From the NCBI GenBank assembly GCA_002309805.1, contig DBYJ01000032.1, positions 1-28,309 on the forward strand: DNA of 28,309 bases, in the 5' to 3' direction. This document shows positions 22,925 through 28,309 of this stretch, in pieces. The notes below the pieces were generated by a model. It saw only the letters and a program-made list of their open reading frames with translations, was not told where the DNA came from and did no database searches. The DNA comes from Bacteroidales bacterium UBA1189 (lineage in GTDB: Bacteria; Bacteroidota; Bacteroidia; Bacteroidales; Bacteroidaceae). Made by a program: the position numbers and the translations under genes. Each line of letters opens with the position of its first letter. Position 1 is the first letter of the stretch.

Positions 22925-23950
22925 ATGGAAAAGGAAATAGTGATTCTGGGAATTGAGTCGTCGTGCGACGATACGTCAGCGGCGGTTGTACGTGATGGGA
23001 TGCTGCTGTCGAACGTGACGGCTTCGCAGGCGGTACACGAAAGCTACGGCGGCGTGGTGCCGGAACTGGCGTCGCGCGCTCATGAGCAGAACATCGTGCC
23101 CGTAGTCCACGAGGCTCTCAAACGTGCCGAAGTGACGAAGGAGCAGCTGTCGGCTGTGGCGTTCACACGCGGACCGGGCCTGATGGGCTCGTTGCTTGTG
23201 GGCGTGTCGTTTGCCAAGGGCTTCGCCCGCTCGCTGGGCATCCCGCTCATCGACGTCAACCATCTGCAGGGGCATGTGCTGGCCCATTTCATCGACGAGA
23301 AGGACGTGGAGCCCGTTCACCCCTCATTCCCCTTCCTCTGTCTGCTGGTGTCGGGCGGTAATTCACAGATTGTCCTCGTCAAAGCCTACAACCAGATGGA
23401 GGTCATCGGGCAGACCATCGACGACGCGGCAGGCGAGGCCATCGACAAATGCTCGAAGGTGATGGGGCTGGGCTATCCCGGAGGGCCCATCATCGACCGT
23501 CTGGCGCGGCAGGGCGACCCGAAGGCCTACTTGTTCAGCAAGCCCCATATCGAGGGCTACGACTATAGCTTCAGCGGCCTGAAGACGTCGTTTCTCTACT
23601 TCCTGCGCGACCAAGTGAGGGAGAACCCCGACTTCATCGAGCAGCACAAGGCTGACCTCGCCGCTTCGCTGGAACGTACTGTCGTGGAGATTCTGATGGA
23701 AAAACTGCGCCGTGCCGCCAAGGACCTAGGCATCCGCGAGGTGGCCGTGGCTGGGGGCGTCAGCGCCAACACGGGGCTGCGCAACGCCTTCCTGGACCAC
23801 GCGCGCCGCTACCATTGGAACGTCTATATCCCCAAGTTTGGCTTCACTACAGACAACGCTGCCATGATTGCCATCACTGGCTACTATAAGTTCCAGGACG
23901 GCGACTTCTGCTCCATCGACCAGCCGGCATTCTCGAGAGTGACGATTTAG
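22925..23950 (+). CDS. tsaD: tRNA t6A threonylcarbamoyltransferase (TsaD)
   Basis: Transfers the threonylcarbamoyl group to A37 of ANN-decoding tRNAs, normally with TsaB and TsaE. The 341-residue protein begins EIVILGIESSCDDTSAAVV. Metal-binding histidines are His113 and His117 in DVNHLQGH, and VSGGNSQIVLV, YDYSFSGLKTSF, AGGVSANTGLR and TDNAAMIAI are family signatures. An in-frame ATG at 22892 exists, but the promoter lies downstream of it and the added residues are atypical, so the ATG at 22925 is chosen. The YrdC-type gene at 4839-5408 supplies the preceding step; tsaB and tsaE are not in the window. Confidence 0.97.
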   Translation: MEKEIVILGIESSCDDTSAAVVRDGMLLSNVTASQAVHESYGGVVPELASRAHEQNIVPVVHEALKRAEVTKEQLSAVAFTRGPGLMGSLLVGVSFAKGFARSLGIPLIDVNHLQGHVLAHFIDEKDVEPVHPSFPFLCLLVSGGNSQIVLVKAYNQMEVIGQTIDDAAGEAIDKCSKVMGLGYPGGPIIDRLARQGDPKAYLFSKPHIEGYDYSFSGLKTSFLYFLRDQVRENPDFIEQHKADLAASLERTVVEILMEKLRRAAKDLGIREVAVAGGVSANTGLRNAFLDHARRYHWNVYIPKFGFTTDNAAMIAITGYYKFQDGDFCSIDQPAFSRVTI

Positions 23951-23988
23951 AGGTTAGGGGTTAGCGGTTAGGGGTTAAAGTTAAAAGA
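23951..23988. repeat. 7-bp tandem repeat (GGTTAGG) between tsaD and pncC
   Basis: Immediately after the tsaD stop the plus strand reads GGTTAGG GGTTAGC GGTTAGG GGTTAAA GTTAAAA, five 7-bp units decaying to the right. The G-runs (GG, GGGG, GG, GGGG) could in principle stack into a two-layer quadruplex. The unit is close to the GGATTAG repeat at 9735-9758. It fills most of the 45-base gap before the pncC start. Confidence 0.8.
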
Positions 23989-23995
23989 TTATAGT

Positions 23996-24493
23996 ATGAA
24001 ACAGGAAACAAGGACAACGGCTCGGGCTATCGTGAAGGCCCTGACGGCTGCGGGCAGGACCGTGGCGACTGCCGAGAGTTGCACAGGAGGCGGCATAGCT
24101 GCTGCCCTGACCTCCATCAGCGGCAGCTCCGCCGTGGTGCGTGGCGGCATCGTATCGTACGCCACAGAGGTGAAGCACGACCTGCTGCACGTGAAGGCGG
24201 ACACCTTGCGCCGCTACGACGTGGTGAGTCAGCAGGTGGTCACAGAGATGGCGCTGGGCGCCCTGAAAGCCCTGAAGGCGGACTATGCCGTAGCGACCTC
24301 GGGCATCTCAGGACCCACAGGAGGAACGCCGGAAAACCCCGTCGGCACCGTCTGGATGGCTATAGCTACAAGGGAAGGAAAAGTCGCCACCCATTGTGTG
24401 AGGGGTGACGACCTGGGACGCACGCGCAACACCCAGCGTGCCGTGCTGGAAGCCCTGAGGTTGCTGCTGGACGTTATTTCTTCTCCGGCATGA
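23996..24493 (+). CDS. pncC: Nicotinamide-nucleotide amidohydrolase (CinA C-terminal family)
   Basis: Hydrolyses the amide of NMN to give nicotinate mononucleotide for NAD recycling, and in some bacteria responds to DNA-ligase by-product. The 165-residue protein is the stand-alone CinA C-terminal domain, lacking the N-terminal MoaB-like part. Visible motifs are AESCTGG (26-32), SSAVVRGGIVSYATEVKHDLL, ATSGISGPTGGTPENPVGTVWMA and RNTQRAVLEALRLLL. It follows tsaD across a 7-bp repeat. Its last 20 bases overlap the 3' end of the convergent SPFH gene, so the two transcripts must overlap. Confidence 0.94.
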   Translation: MKQETRTTARAIVKALTAAGRTVATAESCTGGGIAAALTSISGSSAVVRGGIVSYATEVKHDLLHVKADTLRRYDVVSQQVVTEMALGALKALKADYAVATSGISGPTGGTPENPVGTVWMAIATREGKVATHCVRGDDLGRTRNTQRAVLEALRLLLDVISSPA

Positions 24494-25313
24494 GCATGAC
24501 GGCGCCGCCGTTGCCAGTCATATAGGTGGGCAGCTTGCCGTCCCACTTCTCAATCCAATCTTCTTTCACAATCAAATCGGACAATGAAGCACTGATGGTG
24601 CGGTTGTAGTACGCCTCGGCATCGGCCTTCACCTTCATGGCCTCAGCATTACCGCGTGCCTCTGCGACAGCTATCTTTGCCATGGCTTCGGCTTCCCTCA
24701 CCTTGTTCTCGGCCTTCAGGGCGGACTGAATGGCGATGTTCTTCTCGTTAATCATCTGCGTCAGCGACTCAGGCGGCGTAATCTGCGAGGTAAACTCCTC
24801 GACGATAAACCCTTCGTCGCGCATGGTGGCATCGAGGCGCGAGCGGACATCGTTCTCGAACTTCTCGCGGTTGGACATCAGCGAGTCTGACGTGTACTGG
24901 TTGGCACACGTGCGGTAGGCCTCGTAGATGCAGGTGCGGATATAGCCGCTCTCCAGCTCGCGCACGCCCTTGCGGTACTTCACGAAGATGCTGCACACCT
25001 TGTCCTCGTCAATACGGTAGGCTATCGTGGGATCCATGGAGAAGATGGAGGCGTCCTTAGCATTGACGTTGAACGGCTCGTAGTTCTTACGCTGGACATA
25101 GGTGGGGTATTTGTAGATGCGGGTGGTGATGGGGTTGTAGAACACCCAACCTCGACACGTGCCCTCCACGCCGCCGTGCATATCGGAACGGCTTGACCAC
25201 TTGTGGAACTTCACGCCGATGTCACCTGAGTCGACGACCGTGCAGCAGTTCATCAACAACACCACAATCAGGCAGATGACACCCAACACAATAAACAGGA
25301 ATTTCTTTTTCAT
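24474..25313 (-). CDS. SPFH/band-7 domain membrane protein
   Basis: A 279-residue prohibitin-like protein. With the ATG at 25313 it begins MKKKFLFIVLGVICLIVVLL, an N-terminal membrane anchor followed by MNCC, which could be a lipobox (Cys23 or Cys24). The SPFH domain spans about residues 30-205 (VDSGDIGVKFHKWS, YPTYVQRKNYEPFNV, DEGFIVEEFTSQITPPE). A coiled-coil AE-rich region follows (ALKAENKVREAEAMAKIAVA, residues about 212-250). These proteins form large rings at membranes and help control proteases. The frame is open further upstream to 25379, but a promoter (25349-25380) lies there. It is transcribed divergently from the nitroreductase gene and convergently with pncC. Confidence 0.92.
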   Translation of the reverse strand: MKKKFLFIVLGVICLIVVLLMNCCTVVDSGDIGVKFHKWSSRSDMHGGVEGTCRGWVFYNPITTRIYKYPTYVQRKNYEPFNVNAKDASIFSMDPTIAYRIDEDKVCSIFVKYRKGVRELESGYIRTCIYEAYRTCANQYTSDSLMSNREKFENDVRSRLDATMRDEGFIVEEFTSQITPPESLTQMINEKNIAIQSALKAENKVREAEAMAKIAVAEARGNAEAMKVKADAEAYYNRTISASLSDLIVKEDWIEKWDGKLPTYMTGNGGAVMLMPEKK

Positions 25314-25348
25314 ACGCGTTAATATAATAAGGTAAGTAATTTCGCGGG

Positions 25349-25380
25349 CAAAGATAGCGTGGCTTTGCGAGATACACAAA
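25349..25380 (-). promoter_or_regulatory. Promoter of the SPFH gene
   Basis: On the minus strand TTTG (25380-25377) is followed after 20 bases by TATCTTTG (25356-25349), an exact consensus. The leader would be about 30 nt. It lies within 15 bp of the -33 element of the opposite promoter. Confidence 0.72.
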
Positions 25381-25394
25381 AAAAACGGGGGGAT

Positions 25395-25427
25395 TTTGCA
25401 CAGGTTCCGAAAAAATGCGTATCTTTG
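25395..25427 (+). promoter_or_regulatory. Promoter of the nitroreductase gene
   Basis: TTTG (25395-25398), then 21 bases, then TATCTTTG (25420-25427), an exact consensus on the plus strand. The leader to the ATG at 25452 would be about 19 nt. Confidence 0.72.
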
Positions 25428-25451
25428 CGCGAACGTTTAAAACAAAGTCAC

Positions 25452-26072
25452 ATGAAAAAGTACCTAATTGTTATTCTCTTAGCCTTAGTGCTTCCGCTAA
25501 GCGCCTGCAACGAACAGAAGAAAGAACAGAAAAACAACCCCAGTATGGAAACGACAGTAAAGAAAGACTTCATGGAACTGGCAGCTGGACGCTACTCGGT
25601 ACGCCACTTCGCCTCGACGCCCGTCGAGCAGGAGAAGGTTGACCTCATCCTCGAGGCAGGCAAGCTGGCTCCCACGGCCGTCAACAGCCAGCCGCAGATG
25701 ATCTACGTCCTCCGCTCGGAGGATGCCATAGCGAAAGCCAACAAGGTGAGCCCCTGCATGTACGGCGCTCCGCAGGCGTTCCTCTTCTGCTACGACGACA
25801 ACCGCGTCTGCCGCCGCGGCGAGAACGGCAACTTCGGCGAAATCGACGTCACCATCGTCATCACCCACATGATGCTTGAAGCCTACAACCTAGGCCTCGG
25901 CACCTGCCCCGTCGGAGCCTTCAACGCCGATGAAGCTAAGCGCCTCTTCGAACTGCCCGACAACATCCACCCCGTGCTGATGATGCCCTTCGGCTACCCT
26001 GCCGACGACGCCAAACCATCAGACCGCCACACCACCTACCGCAAGATGGATGAGATGGTGGAATACAAATAA
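25452..26072 (+). CDS. Nitroreductase family protein with lipoprotein signal
   Basis: An FMN-dependent nitroreductase-fold oxidoreductase of 206 residues. The fold is shown by GRYSVRHF (46-53), the FMN-site APTAVNSQP (73-81), DVTIVITHMMLEAYNLGLGTC and the closing PFGYPADD. What is odd is the N-terminus: MKKYLIVILLALVLPLSAC is a clear lipoprotein signal peptide with Cys19 as the lipid-bearing residue, so the enzyme would be exported. The frame opens further upstream at 25359, but the promoter starts inside that extension. A second in-frame ATG at 25545 (residue 32) would make a cytosolic version. Physiological substrate unknown. Closed by the terminator at 26096-26137. Confidence 0.92.
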   Translation: MKKYLIVILLALVLPLSACNEQKKEQKNNPSMETTVKKDFMELAAGRYSVRHFASTPVEQEKVDLILEAGKLAPTAVNSQPQMIYVLRSEDAIAKANKVSPCMYGAPQAFLFCYDDNRVCRRGENGNFGEIDVTIVITHMMLEAYNLGLGTCPVGAFNADEAKRLFELPDNIHPVLMMPFGYPADDAKPSDRHTTYRKMDEMVEYK

Positions 26073-26095
26073 GTGGTAAAAACGGCACATTTACT

Positions 26096-26137
26096 TTCGG
26101 CATTTGGTTAAAAAAAGCCAAATGCCGAATCTTTTTT
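26096..26137 (+). terminator. Intrinsic terminator between nitroreductase and rprX
   Basis: TTCGGCATTTGG (26096-26107) pairs perfectly with CCAAATGCCGAA (26118-26129), a 12-bp stem with a 10-base A-rich loop, followed by TCTTTTTT. It separates the nitroreductase transcript from the two-component operon, which has its own promoter. Confidence 0.9.
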
Positions 26138-26170
26138 AATAAAATTGATGGCAAGAATTTAAGAGTTATG

Positions 26171-26178
26171 TATTTTTG
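26171..26178 (+). promoter_or_regulatory. -7 element of the rprXY promoter
   Basis: TATTTTTG fits TAnnTTTG. The best upstream match is ATTG at 26144-26147, 23 bases away. Because the box ends only 6 bases before the ATG at 26185, transcription would start at or next to the start codon, giving a leaderless or nearly leaderless mRNA. The box also overlaps an in-frame TTG (26176), ruling that start out. Confidence 0.5.
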
Positions 26179-26184
26179 TGCCGT

Positions 26185-27696
26185 ATGAAAAAACATGTCA
26201 TCTGGCTATTGAGTATCGTGATAGGGCTATCGTGCGTAGCCCTGCTCGTCTTGCAAGTCCGCTACATCAACGAAATGCGTTCGATGCGGCGCCAGCAGTT
26301 CGAGGAATCCGTCAAGCGCAGCCTCTATGCAACGGCTCACAACCTTGAGGTTTATGAGACCATGGACTATCTGGAAAAAGACGCTATACAGACGGAGCGT
26401 AACGCCCGCCGTAGCCAAGGACAGGAGGAGAGCCACGAGTATAACATCCAGATGAAGGACGGCCGGATTTCAGCCTTCGAGTTCCACTCCATCACCCTGC
26501 CGCCGAAACCGCAGGCGCAGGTGAAAGGCGACGCCGCCATCCCGCAGACCTCACAGTCGCTCCAGGACATCATCCGCAAGCGCTATGCCAACCAGCGGGC
26601 CCTGATGGACGAGGTCATCTACAACATCCTCTACACCGCCAGCAACAAGCCGCTCAGCCAGCGTATTGACTTCCAGCGGCTCGACCGTGACCTGCAGACC
26701 GAACTGCTCAACAACGGCATCACGCTCGACTACCACTTCACCGTCAGTACCTCCGACGGGCGGCTGGTCTATAGTTGTCCTGACTACGCCGAGAAGCGCC
26801 ACGGAGCCACCTACTCGCAAATTCTCTTCCGCAACGACCCACCCAACCGTATGGGCGTGCTGAAGATACACTTCCCTGAAGCCAACAAGTACATGTTCAA
26901 CTCGCTGCGCTACGTGCTGCCTGCCATCATCTTCACCCTCATCCTGATGGTGACGTTCAGCTATGCCCTGTGGATTATCTCGCGCCAGAAGAAACTGACG
27001 GAGGTGAAGAACGACTTCATCAACAACATGACGCACGAGCTGAAGACCCCCATCAGCACCATCTCGCTAGCGGCTCAGATGCTGGGCGACCCAGGCGTCA
27101 CGAAGTCGCCTGAAATGTCGCGCCACATATCGGGCGTCATCAACGACGAGACCAAGCGCCTGCGCTTGCTGGTGGAGAAGGTGCTGCAGATGTCAATGTT
27201 CGACCGCCAGAACACCTCGCTCAAGCTGCGCGACCTTGACGCCAACGAGACTATTGCCGGCGTGGTACACACCTTCGAACTGAAGACTCAGAAATACGGC
27301 GGCACGCTTACGGCCTCGTTAGACGCAGCCGACGCCGTAGTGGCTGCCGACGAAATGCACTTCACTAACGTCATCTTCAACCTCCTCGACAATGCCGTGA
27401 AGTATCGCCGCGAGGACACTCCGCTGGAGCTGAAGGTCAGCACGTGGAACGACGGAGGAAAGCTCTGCATCGCCGTCAAGGACAACGGCATCGGCATCAA
27501 GAAGGAAAACCTCAAGCACATCTTCGACCGCTTCTACCGCGTCCACACAGGCAACCAGCACGACGTGAAGGGCTTTGGCCTCGGACTGGCCTACGTAAAG
27601 AAAATCGTCACCGACCTCAAAGGCTCCATCCGTGCCGAGAGCGAACTGGGCGCAGGAACGACGTTCATCATTACCCTACCCCTCCTGGAATCATAA
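26185..27696 (+). CDS. rprX: Two-component sensor histidine kinase, RprX-like
   Basis: A membrane sensor kinase of 503 residues with two transmembrane helices (about 5-27 and 250-275) flanking a periplasmic sensor domain of about 220 residues with no recognisable fold. The cytoplasmic half has the H-box MTHELKTPIS with the phosphorylated His284, the N-box NVIFNLLDNAVKY, the G1 box VKDNGIGI and the G2 box GFGLGLAYVKK. No HAMP or PAS domain is evident between the second helix and the H-box. The following gene is an RprY-type regulator, and this arrangement matches RprX/RprY of Bacteroides fragilis, a pair first found through altered tetracycline resistance. Its natural signal is not evident here. 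The ATG at 26185 is preferred to the TTG at 26176. Confidence 0.92.
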   Translation: MKKHVIWLLSIVIGLSCVALLVLQVRYINEMRSMRRQQFEESVKRSLYATAHNLEVYETMDYLEKDAIQTERNARRSQGQEESHEYNIQMKDGRISAFEFHSITLPPKPQAQVKGDAAIPQTSQSLQDIIRKRYANQRALMDEVIYNILYTASNKPLSQRIDFQRLDRDLQTELLNNGITLDYHFTVSTSDGRLVYSCPDYAEKRHGATYSQILFRNDPPNRMGVLKIHFPEANKYMFNSLRYVLPAIIFTLILMVTFSYALWIISRQKKLTEVKNDFINNMTHELKTPISTISLAAQMLGDPGVTKSPEMSRHISGVINDETKRLRLLVEKVLQMSMFDRQNTSLKLRDLDANETIAGVVHTFELKTQKYGGTLTASLDAADAVVAADEMHFTNVIFNLLDNAVKYRREDTPLELKVSTWNDGGKLCIAVKDNGIGIKKENLKHIFDRFYRVHTGNQHDVKGFGLGLAYVKKIVTDLKGSIRAESELGAGTTFIITLPLLES

Positions 27697-27740
27697 CCGT
27701 AAATGATAATAATAGTATTAACCCTTAATTCCAATCAACT

Positions 27741-28309
27741 ATGGGCGACAAATTGAAAATCCTACTTTGTGAAGACGACGAGAACCTCGGCATGCTGCTG
27801 AGGGAGTATCTCAACGCGAAAGGCTACGAGACAGACCTCTGTCCCGATGGCGAAGCCGGCTACAGGGCCTTTGTGAAAAGCAAATACGACGTCTGCGTAC
27901 TCGACGTGATGATGCCGAAGAAAGACGGTTTCACGCTGGCCAAGGAAATCCGCGAACTCAACACCGAAGTCCCTGTCATCTTCCTGACAGCCAAGACCAT
28001 GAAGGAAGACGTTCAGGAAGGCTTCCGTCTGGGTGCCGACGACTACATTCCCAAGCCCTTCAGCATGGAAGAGCTTACCCTGCGCATCGAGGCTATCCTG
28101 CGCCGTGTCCACGGTCAGAAGACCAAGACGGTCACGGTCTACCGCTTCGGCGCCTTCACCTTCGACACGCAGAAGCAACTGCTCTCCATCGGCAACGAGC
28201 AGCAGAAGCTCACCACCAAGGAGTCGGAACTGCTGACCCTGCTCTGCGCACATGCCAACGACATCCTCCAGCGCGAGTATGCCTTGAAGACCATCTGGAT
28301 TGACGACAA
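27741..28309 (+). CDS. rprY: Response regulator, RprY-like (3' end cut)
   Basis: An OmpR-family regulator, complete from its ATG at 27741 but cut by the window end after 189 codons; a full-length protein would be about 235-240 residues. The receiver domain (about 5-120) has the acidic pair in CEDDENLGMLLREYL, the phospho-acceptor Asp55 in LDVMMPKKDGF, the conserved Thr in FLTAK and the Lys in YIPKPFSMEEL. The DNA-binding winged helix begins near residue 132 (GAFTFDTQKQLLSIG, LTTKESELLTLLCAHAND) and stops before the recognition wing. It lies 44 bases after rprX with no promoter between, so the two are co-transcribed. LLCEDDENLGMLLREYL is a strong RprY match from memory. Confidence 0.92.
   Translation, partial: MGDKLKILLCEDDENLGMLLREYLNAKGYETDLCPDGEAGYRAFVKSKYDVCVLDVMMPKKDGFTLAKEIRELNTEVPVIFLTAKTMKEDVQEGFRLGADDYIPKPFSMEELTLRIEAILRRVHGQKTKTVTVYRFGAFTFDTQKQLLSIGNEQQKLTTKESELLTLLCAHANDILQREYALKTIWIDD

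Overview
This window looks like chromosomal DNA from a Bacteroidota genome, most likely order Bacteroidales and plausibly Prevotellaceae (genus not resolvable by eye). The evidence is: several promoters with the Bacteroidota pattern TTTG-N20/21-TAnnTTTG and few Shine-Dalgarno sites; an RprX/RprY two-component pair; a DUF4924 gene beside rfbD and prfC; split glycine decarboxylase subunits (gcvPA/gcvPB); and tandem deoxynucleoside kinases. Coding DNA is moderately GC-rich with many C-ending codons. The exceptions are a visibly AT-richer patch at about 1.3-2.0 kb and the intergenic regions.

Left part, minus strand (363-10414). A lone ECF sigma factor gene (363-956) lies beyond an 11-gene co-directional run read right to left: two deoxynucleoside kinases, a DUF308 membrane protein, a DUF4924 protein, rfbD, prfC, a YrdC-type t6A enzyme, a ClC chloride channel/exchanger with CBS domains, fmt, and two small unknown proteins. 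Several junctions overlap or nearly touch, so the run is probably one or a few transcription units. The two unknown genes are compositionally different from the rest.

Middle part, plus strand (10939-22682). A run of ten genes: an OadA/PycB-like carboxyltransferase whose C-terminal carrier-like domain has no biotin lysine, phoH, purC, aroE, a TPM-domain membrane protein, lemA, then (after a probable terminator) purM, gcvT, gcvH, gcvPA and gcvPB, closed by a strong GC-rich terminator. Purine synthesis (purC, purM), the glycine cleavage system that makes methylene-THF, and fmt, which spends formyl-THF, are one-carbon neighbours.

Right part (22683-28309). tsaD and pncC on plus, a convergent SPFH/band-7 gene on minus, then divergent promoters, a lipoprotein nitroreductase, a clean terminator, and rprX followed by rprY, which is cut by the window end.

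The most unusual content is in the non-coding DNA. All three intergenic regions longer than 300 bp carry a short array of direct repeats spaced at exactly 21 bp (212-295, 1191-1295) or 22 bp (10631-10740). The unit sequences are unrelated, two of the three are clearly palindromic, and each array lies about 110-200 bp upstream of a recognisable promoter. Separately, three gene-to-gene junctions inside co-directional runs (9735-9758, 19773-19876, 23951-23988) carry 7-bp-period repeats related to GRATTAG, and in one case the repeat supplies the stop codon of the upstream gene. No tRNA, rRNA, insertion sequence or CRISPR array was seen.
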